A stretch of 5,359 nucleotides of DNA from an uncultured Oscillospiraceae bacterium (GCA_959022875.1 CAUFAM010000106.1:1-5359); one strand, 5' to 3'; shown: positions 1 to 5,359, counted from the stretch's first letter. The notes: generated by a model from the sequence alone, not told the origin. Made by a program: numbers and translations.

Positions 1-474
1 GGCCCGCAAGCGGTGGATGCCGGTGGTGGTCTCCTCACAGCCGCCGATGAGCCGGTCCCCGTATTGGGCGCACTTGCCCCCCAGCAGCTGAATCAGGTCG
101 CCCCCGTCGTCCACAATCAGGTGGGGGCGGCACTTCAGGGTCTCCACCAGCAAGTCCTCATACTGCTGAGGGGTCACCCCGTGGATGCCATAGGTGTCCA
201 CACCCATCTCCGCCACAGCGGCGGCCACGTCGTCCTGGGTGGACAGGGGGTTGCAGCCGGTGAGGTGGACGTCAGCGCCGCCCTCCCGGAGCACCAGCCC
301 CAGGTTGGCGGTCTTGGCCTCCAGATGGACGGAGACGGCGATGGTCAGCCCTTCAAAGGGCTTCTCCCGGCGAAAGCGCTCCTCAATTTTCCCCAGTGCG
401 GGCATAAAGTCCCGCACCCACTGGATTTTCTGCCGTCCGGACGGGGCCAGGGACATATCGCGTACAATGCTCAT
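1..474 (-). CDS. ahcY: Adenosylhomocysteinase (S-adenosylhomocysteine hydrolase), N-terminal part, cut by left window edge
   Basis: This cytosolic NAD-dependent enzyme reversibly splits S-adenosylhomocysteine into adenosine and homocysteine, removing the inhibitory by-product of SAM-dependent methylation. The 158 visible residues include family landmarks: SVHLEAKTA (48-56, with the substrate-site His), TGCNPLSTQDD (72-82), DDGGDL (122-127) and EETTTG (147-152). The last two match the Asp and Glu that the family uses in the active site. The short lead into the first motif resembles compact Thermotoga/clostridial-type enzymes, which are shorter than the animal form. The NAD-binding domain lies outside the window. 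The ATG at 474-472 is chosen because a GGAGG ribosome site (487-483) sits 8 bases upstream. The gene is divergent from the rhomboid-like gene. Identification is secure; the intactness of the rest cannot be judged. Confidence 0.95.
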   Translation of the reverse strand, partial: MSIVRDMSLAPSGRQKIQWVRDFMPALGKIEERFRREKPFEGLTIAVSVHLEAKTANLGLVLREGGADVHLTGCNPLSTQDDVAAAVAEMGVDTYGIHGVTPQQYEDLLVETLKCRPHLIVDDGGDLIQLLGGKCAQYGDRLIGGCEETTTGIHRLRA

Positions 475-520
475 GGCAAATGCCTCCAAATCTTTTTATA
501 AAGGGTCTCTTCTGCCCCTT

Positions 521-549
521 ATTCTACCATACTTTCTGCGGCAAAAAAA
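521..549 (-). promoter_or_regulatory. Probable ahcY promoter (extended -10)
   Basis: Read on the minus strand, TAGAAT (526-521) matches the sigma-A -10 box in five of six positions and is preceded by TGG, giving a TGn extended -10. At 17-base spacing the -35 position is only a T-run (549-544), a poor match, so the extended -10 probably carries recognition. Transcription would begin near 514, leaving a leader of about 40 bases that contains the GGAGG site. No operator or S-box/SAM-type riboswitch is visible in so short a leader. Confidence 0.55.
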
Positions 550-588
550 GCAGTTTTTCTTCTCTTTGAAATGTTTACACTTTGGATA

Positions 589-617
589 TAGACATTTTAC
601 GGAAAAATGGATAAAAT
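589..617 (+). promoter_or_regulatory. Sigma-A type promoter of the rhomboid-like gene
   Basis: TAGACA (589-594) and TAAAAT (612-617) are separated by exactly 17 bases. Each matches the housekeeping consensus (TTGACA / TATAAT) in five of six positions. Transcription would begin around 624. That helps choose the gene start: an ATG at 634 would lie about 10 bases into the transcript with no room for a ribosome site, whereas the ATG at 658 is properly served. The surrounding 525-635 stretch is much richer in A and T than the flanking genes, as expected for a divergent promoter region. Confidence 0.75.
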
Positions 618-643
618 ATCTCTTACTTGAATTATGATGAAAC

Positions 644-649
644 GAGGAG
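644..649 (+). promoter_or_regulatory. Ribosome binding site deciding the start at 658
   Basis: GAGGAG lies 8 bases before the ATG at 658. Two in-frame ATGs further upstream (634 and 637) precede this site rather than follow it and have no Shine-Dalgarno of their own, so the 8 extra N-terminal residues they would add are unlikely to be made. Confidence 0.8.
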
Positions 650-657
650 ACTTTTTC

Positions 658-1590
658 ATGAAAGCCATTTCCCGCGGTTTGAGCAAATTCTGCTATAACC
701 ATCCAAAATTGGGAATCCCTGAACTGATGAAGTATATCGCCCTGGGCAATGTGTTTGTCTTTGTGGCGGATATGCTCACCAGCAACATGGCCACCGCCTT
801 TCTGGACTTTTACCCCCAGCTGATTTTGCAGGGCCAGGTGTGGCGGCTCATCACCTTTATCTTTGTCCCCCTGGACACCGGCGCATCTTCCGCGTTTGGG
901 CAGACCTTCCTCTTTGCCCTGTCCACCTTCTTCTACTACTGGATCGGCTCCGCCCTGGAGCGGCAGTGGGGAACCACCCGGTTTACCGTGTTTTACGGGC
1001 TGGGCGTCATTTTCAACATCATTGTGGGCTTTGTAGTCTACGCCGTGCTTCGCAGCCAGCTGGCCGCAGTGGGCATCACCTCCGCCCAGCTTCAGGAAGT
1101 CCTCACCTTTGTCTCCACTGCCAGCATGTCCTATGTGAACATGTCCATGTTTTTCTCCTTTGCCACCCTCTACCCCGACATGCAGGTGATGCTCTATGGC
1201 ATCATCCCTCTGAAAGTAAAGTGGCTGGCCTGGCTGGATGTGGTGTTCTTCGCGTGGGAGATTGGCTCCGCTCTCTTTAGCCACCAGTGGATCATGGCTC
1301 TGGTGCCCGTCATCGCCATTCTCAACTACCTGCTCTTCTTCTGGGAGGATCTTGTCTCCATGGTCAACCGGAACCGGGTGCGTGTGCAGCACAGAACCTC
1401 CGCCCAGACCATCAACTTCAAAAAGGCCCAGAAGGACCTGAAGGAGCGCCGGGGCTACCTCCACAAGTGCTCCGTGTGCGGGGTCACCGACCAGGACGAC
1501 CCCAATATGGAGTTCCGCTACTGCTCCAAATGTAACGGCTACTACTGCTACTGCGCCAACCACATCAACAACCACACCCACGTTCAGTAA
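658..1590 (+). CDS. Rhomboid-fold integral membrane protein with C-terminal Cys/His (zinc-ribbon-like) tail
   Basis: A 310-residue polytopic membrane protein. Hydrophobic segments lie at roughly 24-40, 55-71, 82-98, 110-131, 158-172, 187-207 and 211-229. Rhomboid-family hallmarks are VWRLITFIFVP (61-71) and the loop SALERQWGTTRF (98-109), resembling the conserved WR and E..xG..R features. The GxSG protease motif is not evident: the equivalent region reads SMSY (156-159), with S158 at about the nucleophile's spacing from LYP (171-173). H209 sits before the last hydrophobic segment, where rhomboids carry the catalytic His. After a basic linker (236-270), the tail holds C271, C274, C289, C292, C297, C299, H302, H306 and H308, a plausible cytosolic metal site. 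I infer a pseudoprotease or divergent rhomboid; the substrate is unknown. It is a single-gene unit with its own promoter and terminator. Rhomboid-fold assignment is likely, activity uncertain. Confidence 0.8.
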   Translation: MKAISRGLSKFCYNHPKLGIPELMKYIALGNVFVFVADMLTSNMATAFLDFYPQLILQGQVWRLITFIFVPLDTGASSAFGQTFLFALSTFFYYWIGSALERQWGTTRFTVFYGLGVIFNIIVGFVVYAVLRSQLAAVGITSAQLQEVLTFVSTASMSYVNMSMFFSFATLYPDMQVMLYGIIPLKVKWLAWLDVVFFAWEIGSALFSHQWIMALVPVIAILNYLLFFWEDLVSMVNRNRVRVQHRTSAQTINFKKAQKDLKERRGYLHKCSVCGVTDQDDPNMEFRYCSKCNGYYCYCANHINNHTHVQ

Positions 1591-1598
1591 CAAACACC

Positions 1599-1622
1599 GG
1601 GCCGCCCAAGTGTGGGCGGCCC
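1599..1622 (+). other. GC-rich hairpin just after the rhomboid-like gene
   Basis: A perfect 10-bp inverted repeat, GGGCCGCCCA (1599-1608) and TGGGCGGCCC (1613-1622), encloses a 4-base loop and begins 8 bases after the stop codon. It is followed by A residues rather than T residues on the plus strand, so it is not a classical intrinsic terminator by itself. It may protect the mRNA 3' end or reinforce the terminator immediately downstream. Confidence 0.6.
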
Positions 1623-1625
1623 CAA

Positions 1626-1665
1626 AAAAAGAAGACACGCACCGGAATGTGCGTGTCTTCTTTTT
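1626..1665. terminator. Bidirectional intrinsic terminator between converging genes
   Basis: AAAAAGAAGACACGCAC (1626-1642) pairs perfectly over 17 bases with 1649-1665 around the loop CGGAAT. On the plus strand the stem ends in TTTTT with more Ts after one A. On the minus strand it is followed by a run of seven Ts (complement of 1624-1630). It therefore stops both the rightward rhomboid-like transcript and the leftward clpB transcript, whose stop codon is about 20 bases away. Confidence 0.93.
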
Positions 1666-1684
1666 ATTTGGTTCAGGCTGTACC

Positions 1685-4279
1685 TTATCTCACAATCAGC
1701 TGGTCCTCTGCCACATCCACGGTGAGGTGCTGTCCGCCCTCCACCTGGTCGGCAATGATCTTCCGGCTGATAAGGGTTTCCACTGTGTGCTGGAGATACC
1801 GGCGCAGGGGTCGAGCGCCATAGATGGGGTCGTAGGCGGCGTCGATGATCAGATCCTTGGCCGCGGGGGTAAGCTCCACGGTAAGCTGCTTATCCTCCAA
1901 ACGGCGGTTGATGTCGGCCACCATCAGGTCGATGATGTGGGTGACATTGTCCTTGGTCAGAGGCTTATAGAAGACGATCTCGTCCAGACGGTTGAGGAAC
2001 TCAGGCCGGAAGGAGCGCTTCAAGAGCTCATTGACCTGATCCCGAGCCTGCTGACTGATCTCGCCGCTGGCGTCGATGCCGTCCAGCAGGAACTGGGAGC
2101 CCAGGTTGGAGGTGAGAATGATGATGGTGTTCTTAAAGTCCACGGTGCGGCCCTGACTGTCGGTGATGCGGCCGTCGTCCAGCACCTGGAGCAGAATGTT
2201 GAACACGTCGGGGTGGGCCTTCTCTACCTCATCAAAGAGGATGACGCTGTAAGGCTTACGCCGTACCGCCTCAGTGAGCTGGCCGCCCTCCTCATAGCCC
2301 ACATATCCCGGAGGGGCACCAATGAGCCGGGAGACGGAGAACTTCTCCATATACTCGGACATATCGATACGCACCAGGTTCTTCTCGCTGTCAAACAGAG
2401 ACTCGGCCAGCGTCTTGGCAAGCTCCGTCTTGCCCACGCCGGTGGGGCCCAGGAACAGGAAGGACCCGATGGGCTTATTGGGGTCGGCAATGCCGGCACG
2501 GCTTCTCAGAATGGCCTCGGAAACCAGGCGCACCGCCTCGTCCTGGCCCACCACACGCTGATGGAGGATATCCTCCAGGTGCAGCAGCTTCTCCCGCTCC
2601 CCTTCCATCAGCCGGGCCACGGGAATGCCGGTCCAGCGCTCGATGATGCGGGCGATCTCCTCCTCGGTGACCTTGTCCCGCAGGAGGGAGCGCTGACGGC
2701 CCTCGTTGGCAATCTGCTCCTCGGCCTCCAGGGCCTTCTTCAGCTCGGGAATTCTGCCGTACTGAAGCTCGGCGGCACGGTTGAGGTCATACTCCCGCTG
2801 GGCCTTTTCCAGCTGGGCATTGGCCTGCTCCAGGTCCTCCCGGAGCTTTTGCACCTTGCCAATGGCGTTTTTCTCGTTATCCCACTGGGCCTTCTTGGTG
2901 TTGAACTCCTCCCGCATGTCGGAGAGCTCCTTCTGGATCTCCGCCAGGTGCTCCTGGGAGAGCTTGTCGGTCTCCTTCTTCAGGGCGGCCTCCTCAATTT
3001 CGTGCTGGATGATCTTCCTCTGAATTACGTCCAGTTCGGTGGGCATGGAGTCCATCTCGGTGCGGATCATCGCACAGGCCTCATCTACCAGGTCGATGGC
3101 CTTGTCGGGGAGGAACCGGTCGGTGATATAGCGGTTACTGAGGGTAGCAGCGGCAATGATGGCGCCGTCGGTGATCTTCACGCCGTGGTAGACCTCATAG
3201 CGCTCCTTCAAGCCACGGAGAATGGCAATGGCGTCCTCCACGGAGGGCTCGTTCACCATCACCGGCTGGAACCGCCGCTCCAGGGCGGCGTCCTTCTCGA
3301 TATACTGGCGGTACTCATTGAGGGTGGTAGCGCCGATGCAGTGCAGCTCGCCGCGAGCCAGCATGGGCTTGAGCAGGTTGCCCGCATCCATACTGCCCTC
3401 GGTCTTGCCCGCACCCACGATGGTGTGCAGCTCGTCGATAAAGAGGATGATCTTGCCCTCGCTCTTCTTGACCTCATTGAGGACCGCTTTCAGCCGCTCC
3501 TCAAATTCGCCCCGGTACTTGGCACCGGCAATGAGGGCGCCCATGTCCAGGGAGAAGATGGTCTTGTCCTTCAGGCTGGCCGGGACATCACCTTTGACGA
3601 TCCGCTGGGCCAGGCCTTCGGCGATGGCGGTTTTGCCCACGCCGGGCTCACCGATCAAGACGGGGTTATTTTTGGATTTCCGGCTCAGAATCCGGATGAC
3701 GTTACGGATTTCATCGTCCCGGCCGATGACGGGGTCCAGCTTGTTCTGACGGGCCCGGTCCACCAGGTCGGTGCCGTATTTTTTCAGGGCGTCGTATGTC
3801 TCCTCCGGGTTGTCAGAGGTGACCCGCTGGTTGCCTCGGACGCTGGCCAGGGCCTGCATGACCTTTTCACGGGTCACATTATAGGTGCGGAAGAGCTCCT
3901 TCAGGTTGTTGTTGGGACGCTCCATCAGGCCCAGCAGCAGGTGCTCGACGGAGATATACTCGTCTTTCATGGCCTGAGCCTGCTCCTGAGCGGCGTTCAG
4001 GGCCCGGTCCACATCCTGGGCCACATAGACCTTGTCCGCCTCCCGGCCGCCGCCGGATACCTTGGGCAGTTTATTGACCAGAGCAGCAGAGGCCGCCTGG
4101 AAGCTGGGCACCGTCATCCCCATGGCGGTGAGCAGCTGGGGAATAAAGCCCTCCTGGTCACTCACCAGAGCCAAAAGCAGGTGCTCCTGCTCGATCTGCT
4201 GATTGCCGTATTGGGCCGCAAGATCCTGAGCCCCCTGAATGGCGGCCAGGGATTTTTGAGTAAATTGATTCATGTTCAT
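1685..4279 (-). CDS. clpB: ATP-dependent protein disaggregase ClpB (Hsp100)
   Basis: This cytosolic hexameric AAA+ chaperone threads aggregated proteins through its pore, working with DnaK. The 864-residue length is usual for ClpB. Domains in order: two Clp_N repeats (about 1-145); first ATPase with Walker A GEPGVGKT (210-217), pore loop KYRG (254-257) and Walker B ILFIDE (278-283); a long charged coiled-coil middle domain (about 410-520); second ATPase with GPTGVGKT (611-618), pore loop GYVGY (658-662), Walker B VILFDE (679-684) and sensor-2 GARPLRR (821-827). The full-length middle domain and the lack of an obvious ClpP-docking IGF/IGL loop favour ClpB over ClpC or ClpA. The start is the ATG at 4279, 8 bases after GGAG. 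A GTG at 4288 would add three residues but overlaps the ribosome site. The gene looks intact, with its own terminator, and lies downstream of a CIRCE operator, so HrcA-controlled heat-shock expression is expected. Confidence 0.98.
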   Translation of the reverse strand: MNMNQFTQKSLAAIQGAQDLAAQYGNQQIEQEHLLLALVSDQEGFIPQLLTAMGMTVPSFQAASAALVNKLPKVSGGGREADKVYVAQDVDRALNAAQEQAQAMKDEYISVEHLLLGLMERPNNNLKELFRTYNVTREKVMQALASVRGNQRVTSDNPEETYDALKKYGTDLVDRARQNKLDPVIGRDDEIRNVIRILSRKSKNNPVLIGEPGVGKTAIAEGLAQRIVKGDVPASLKDKTIFSLDMGALIAGAKYRGEFEERLKAVLNEVKKSEGKIILFIDELHTIVGAGKTEGSMDAGNLLKPMLARGELHCIGATTLNEYRQYIEKDAALERRFQPVMVNEPSVEDAIAILRGLKERYEVYHGVKITDGAIIAAATLSNRYITDRFLPDKAIDLVDEACAMIRTEMDSMPTELDVIQRKIIQHEIEEAALKKETDKLSQEHLAEIQKELSDMREEFNTKKAQWDNEKNAIGKVQKLREDLEQANAQLEKAQREYDLNRAAELQYGRIPELKKALEAEEQIANEGRQRSLLRDKVTEEEIARIIERWTGIPVARLMEGEREKLLHLEDILHQRVVGQDEAVRLVSEAILRSRAGIADPNKPIGSFLFLGPTGVGKTELAKTLAESLFDSEKNLVRIDMSEYMEKFSVSRLIGAPPGYVGYEEGGQLTEAVRRKPYSVILFDEVEKAHPDVFNILLQVLDDGRITDSQGRTVDFKNTIIILTSNLGSQFLLDGIDASGEISQQARDQVNELLKRSFRPEFLNRLDEIVFYKPLTKDNVTHIIDLMVADINRRLEDKQLTVELTPAAKDLIIDAAYDPIYGARPLRRYLQHTVETLISRKIIADQVEGGQHLTVDVAEDQLIVR

Positions 4280-4287
4280 ATGGAACA

Positions 4288-4293
4288 CTCCTT
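4288..4293 (-). promoter_or_regulatory. clpB ribosome binding site
   Basis: AAGGAG on the minus strand lies 8 bases upstream of the ATG at 4279. It rules out the GTG at 4288-4286, which overlaps this site. It also disfavours the inner ATG at 4273, which would be 14 bases away. Confidence 0.85.
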
Positions 4294-4320
4294 TCCTGGA
4301 ACAATCTGCGGTATGGTCTC

Positions 4321-4326
4321 AGTATA
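4321..4326 (-). promoter_or_regulatory. Candidate -10 box of clpB
   Basis: TATACT on the minus strand matches the sigma-A -10 in five of six positions and would start transcription about 35 bases before the clpB ATG. No convincing -35 is found at 16-18 bases (ATGAAT at 17). A second possibility overlaps the CIRCE element: TTAGCA (4393-4388), 18 bases, then TAAAAA (4369-4364). Its hexamers are weaker, but it has the geometry expected if HrcA blocks polymerase directly. The sequence alone does not settle which is used. Confidence 0.4.
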
Positions 4327-4360
4327 GTCCCACCCAAGGGAAAATTCATGAACAATTTAT

Positions 4361-4399
4361 TAATTTTTAGCACTCTCTTTCATCGAGTGCTAAAAATTA
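4361..4399. promoter_or_regulatory. CIRCE operator (HrcA binding site) upstream of clpB
   Basis: The core TTAGCACTC (4367-4375), 9 bases, GAGTGCTAA (4385-4393) is identical to the CIRCE consensus. Pairing extends perfectly outward to 15-base arms (4361-4375 with 4385-4399). CIRCE is the target of the HrcA repressor, which releases class I heat-shock genes when GroEL is titrated by unfolded protein. Only clpB is positioned to be controlled: the gene on the other side is also on the minus strand and ends before the element. No hrcA, groESL or dnaK is in the window, and no CtsR-type GGTCAAA repeat was seen. Confidence 0.97.
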
Positions 4400-4405
4400 G
4401 GCTGC

Positions 4406-4436
4406 AAAAAGCCCCGGGCGCTAACCCGGGGCTTTT
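4406..4436 (-). terminator. Intrinsic terminator of the CD1247-like gene
   Basis: A perfect 12-bp stem pairs 4407-4418 with 4425-4436 (AAAAGCCCCGGG and its complement) around a 6-base loop. On the minus strand the stem is followed by TTTTT. It begins about 25 bases after the stop codon of the upstream gene and ends only 6 bases before the extended CIRCE arm, insulating heat-shock-controlled clpB from read-through. A weak T-tract on the plus side is not used by any gene seen here. Confidence 0.92.
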
Positions 4437-4461
4437 AACTGCGTCAATGGAGGCAAAGGAA

Positions 4462-4875
4462 TTACTCCTCGTCCTCAGTTTCCTCGTCTTCATCCTCGGT
4501 GAGGTCCATGGCATAGCGGGAGCCACACTTGGGGCACTCCACCTCGCCCTCGGCCAGCGCCTCATCGTCCACGATCAGGGTCTCGCCGCAGGTGGGGCAC
4601 TCCACTTCGAACCAATCGTCGTCGTAGTCCTCTTCGTCGTCATCCTCGTCCTCGTCAAAGACCACGTCTTCCACATCGGCCAGGTCATCGGAGAGCACAT
4701 CGATCTCCTCGCCCAGATTCAGAGCGTTCTCTTCCAGGTCCTCCACGGACATGGCCAGCTCCTCCAGGATGCCGATCATCACGGAGATGAGCTTACCCTC
4801 CTTGGACTTCTCGGTGTCCAGGTTCAGGCCCTCAGCCAGGCCCTTCAGATAGGCGACTTTTTCGGAAATAGTCAT
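4462..4875 (-). CDS. CD1247-type small acidic protein with two CPxCG zinc knuckles
   Basis: A 137-residue soluble protein of unknown function. Residues 1-65 look helical and open with EKVAYLKGLAEGL, followed by KSKEGKLI. This start resembles the N-terminal domain of clostridial proteins named after C. difficile CD1247; the match is from memory. A strongly acidic linker (about 69-87, almost all Asp/Glu) follows. Next is a likely zinc ribbon with CPTCG (C93, C96) and CPKCG (C114, C117), then an acidic tail rich in Glu/Asp (125-137). It has no membrane segment and no signal peptide. The ATG at 4875 has AAAGGGAG 7 bases upstream. No convincing promoter is visible in front, so it may be carried on the efp transcript through the repeat spacer; it has its own terminator. 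The zinc ribbon could bind nucleic acid or protein, but the sequence does not say which. Confidence 0.85.
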   Translation of the reverse strand: MTISEKVAYLKGLAEGLNLDTEKSKEGKLISVMIGILEELAMSVEDLEENALNLGEEIDVLSDDLADVEDVVFDEDEDDDEEDYDDDWFEVECPTCGETLIVDDEALAEGEVECPKCGSRYAMDLTEDEDEETEDEE

Positions 4876-4882
4876 CGTCGTT

Positions 4883-4890
4883 CTCCCTTT
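4883..4890 (-). promoter_or_regulatory. Ribosome binding site of the CD1247-like gene
   Basis: AAAGGGAG on the minus strand ends 7 bases before the ATG at 4875. It confirms that start and shows that the spacer upstream is not part of the protein. Confidence 0.8.
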
Positions 4891-5011
4891 CTGCGCTCAC
4901 CGGCGCGGTTCATGCGGTTAATGGTTGGCTGGGATCTGTTTGCAGGCTCAGGCTCTTACGTTATCACGCCTCGCCTGCTCACGACGCGCGGCTTCCCTCC
5001 GACTCGGGCTC

Positions 5012-5043
5012 AAAACAGATTTGCAAAGCAAATCTTCGGTTTT
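5012..5043 (-). other. Hairpin of repeat unit 2
   Basis: On the minus strand, AAAAC pairs with GTTTT at the base, CGA bulges out, and AGATTTGC pairs perfectly with GCAAATCT over a three-base TTT loop. Short Ts in the 3' arm might give weak termination of efp read-through, but the following bases are GC-rich, so it is not called a terminator. Confidence 0.7.
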
Positions 5044-5144
5044 TCACCCTCGCTCCGGTCCATCCGCGCTGTTCGCAACGGCTCAGGCGCTTAGGCTATC
5101 ACGCCTCGCCTCGCTCGCGGTCGGGTCGCTTTCACTGCGACTCC

Positions 5145-5186
5145 GGACACAAACAGCTGTGCCTTCGGCCAGCTTGGTTTGTATCC
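5145..5186 (-). other. Hairpin of repeat unit 1
   Basis: On the minus strand, GGATACAAAC pairs with GTTTGTGTCC (one T-G wobble). After a CA bulge, AGCTG pairs with CAGCT, and GCC pairs with GGC around a GAA loop, with one bulged A. It sits at the same place in its unit as the hairpin of unit 2 and has the same base, bulge and apex plan. A small neighbouring stem, GTCGC/GCGAC (5125-5129 and 5137-5141), is clear only in this unit. Confidence 0.7.
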
Positions 5187-5227
5187 GTCACTCCGCTCCA
5201 AGCTCCCCTGCTCGCGGGCTCAGACGC

Positions 5228-5359
5228 TTAAGCCTTGCAGCGCTCCAGGTACTCGCCGGTACGGGTGTCGATCTTGATCTTGTCGCCGGGGTTGATGAAC
5301 AGGGGGACCTTGATCTCAGCGCCGGTCTCCAGGGTGGCGGGCTTGGTCACGTTGGTGGC
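5228..5359 (-). CDS. efp: Elongation factor P, C-terminal end, cut by right window edge
   Basis: EF-P binds between the P and E sites of the ribosome and relieves stalling at proline stretches. The 43 visible residues are the end of the C-terminal OB-like domain, with the family signature KPATLETGAEIKVPLFIN followed by GDKIKIDTRTGEYLER. The usual ending after GEYLER is a short hydrophobic tail; here it is CKA and then TAA. The N-terminal KOW-like domain with the modified Lys/Arg loop is outside the window, so the modification type cannot be told. The stop codon lies inside the first copy of the repeat box that continues downstream. No terminator of its own is obvious before the CD1247-like gene on the same strand, so co-transcription is possible. 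Confidence 0.95.
   Translation of the reverse strand, partial: ATNVTKPATLETGAEIKVPLFINPGDKIKIDTRTGEYLERCKA

Larger units (their letters stand above)
4945..5234 (-). repeat. Tandem pair of ~136-base structured intergenic repeats between efp and the CD1247-like gene
   Basis: A box, minus-strand form TAAGCGCCTGAGCC, occurs three times with small changes. Read on the plus strand the copies start at 5217, 5080 and 4945, spacings of 137 and 135 bases. At the two inner copies the match widens to 32 bases (4945-4976 and 5080-5111, three differences), including an identical 15-base AGGCGAGGCGTGATA. Between boxes both units share the same order on the minus strand: a GGAGCG-type purine-rich segment, an AAACC, a hairpin ending in CTGTTT, a CGGAGTCG/CCGAGTCG segment, then the wider box. 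The middles have diverged strongly except in layout. No reading frame, tRNA, promoter or transposase is evident. I cannot assign it to a named repeat family. Confidence 0.75.

Noticed and set aside
880..891. GASS (residues 75-78) as the rhomboid catalytic GxSG-like motif
   Set aside because: It lies in the loop before the ERQWG region, well ahead of the membrane segment that carries the nucleophile in rhomboids.
496..1638. A 380-codon open frame on the minus strand opposite the rhomboid-like gene
   Set aside because: It is His/Gly-rich with no domain, spans a strong bidirectional terminator and a divergent promoter, and mirrors a frame with clear membrane segments and its own promoter and ribosome site.
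4280..4288. GTG start for clpB giving three extra residues
   Set aside because: The GTG overlaps the AAGGAG ribosome site; the ATG at 4279 has ideal spacing and matches the usual ClpB N terminus.
1610..4327. A 905-codon open frame on the plus strand lying opposite clpB
   Set aside because: It is an antisense shadow of clpB, produced by GC-biased codon use. The clpB strand has every AAA+ motif, a ribosome site and a terminator; the shadow has no recognisable domain and begins inside the terminator region.
4348..5094. A 248-codon open frame on the plus strand across the CD1247-like gene and the repeats
   Set aside because: It starts inside the clpB control region, crosses the CIRCE element and a terminator, and is the complement of an acidic gene that has a proper ribosome site and zinc knuckles.
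4945..5234. CRISPR array or transfer RNA/riboswitch in the repeat spacer
   Set aside because: There are only two long diverged units, with no short identical repeats or unique spacers, no cloverleaf, and the spacer is followed by a normal ribosome site without an expression-platform pairing that I could find.

Overview
The window looks like a core chromosomal segment of a fairly GC-rich anaerobic Firmicute, most likely an Oscillospiraceae-type clostridium (relatives of Flavonifractor, Lawsonibacter or Intestinimonas). That placement is an inference. It rests on GC-rich codon third positions, strong GGAGG-type ribosome sites, a perfect CIRCE operator, a CD1247-type acidic zinc-knuckle protein, and a rhomboid-like protein with a C-terminal Cys/His cluster. 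No phage, transposon, CRISPR or RNA gene was found.

Layout, left to right. (1) 1-474, minus strand: the N-terminal part of S-adenosylhomocysteine hydrolase (ahcY), running off the left edge. (2) 475-657: an AT-rich divergent promoter region serving ahcY leftward and the next gene rightward. (3) 658-1590, plus strand: a 310-residue polytopic rhomboid-fold protein without a recognisable GxSG motif, ending in a Cys/His cluster. (4) 1599-1665: a GC-rich hairpin, then a strong bidirectional terminator between converging genes. (5) 1685-4279, minus strand: clpB, the Hsp100 disaggregase. (6) 4280-4461: the clpB control region with an extended CIRCE operator, and the terminator of the gene upstream. 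(7) 4462-4875, minus strand: a small acidic CD1247-like protein with two CPxCG knuckles. (8) 4876-5227: a 352-base gene-free stretch made largely of two diverged tandem copies of a ~136-base structured repeat. (9) 5228-5359, minus strand: the C-terminal end of elongation factor P (efp), running off the right edge.

Functionally the genes are housekeeping and stress genes: methyl-cycle recycling (AhcY), protein disaggregation under HrcA/CIRCE heat-shock control (ClpB), and relief of ribosome stalling (EF-P). Two less understood proteins accompany them, one in the membrane and one soluble. The least ordinary part is the efp-to-CD1247 spacer. There a short box recurs three times at spacings of 137 and 135 bases, the first copy contains the efp stop codon, and each unit carries a hairpin at the same place whose stem sequence has changed while its pairing has been kept.
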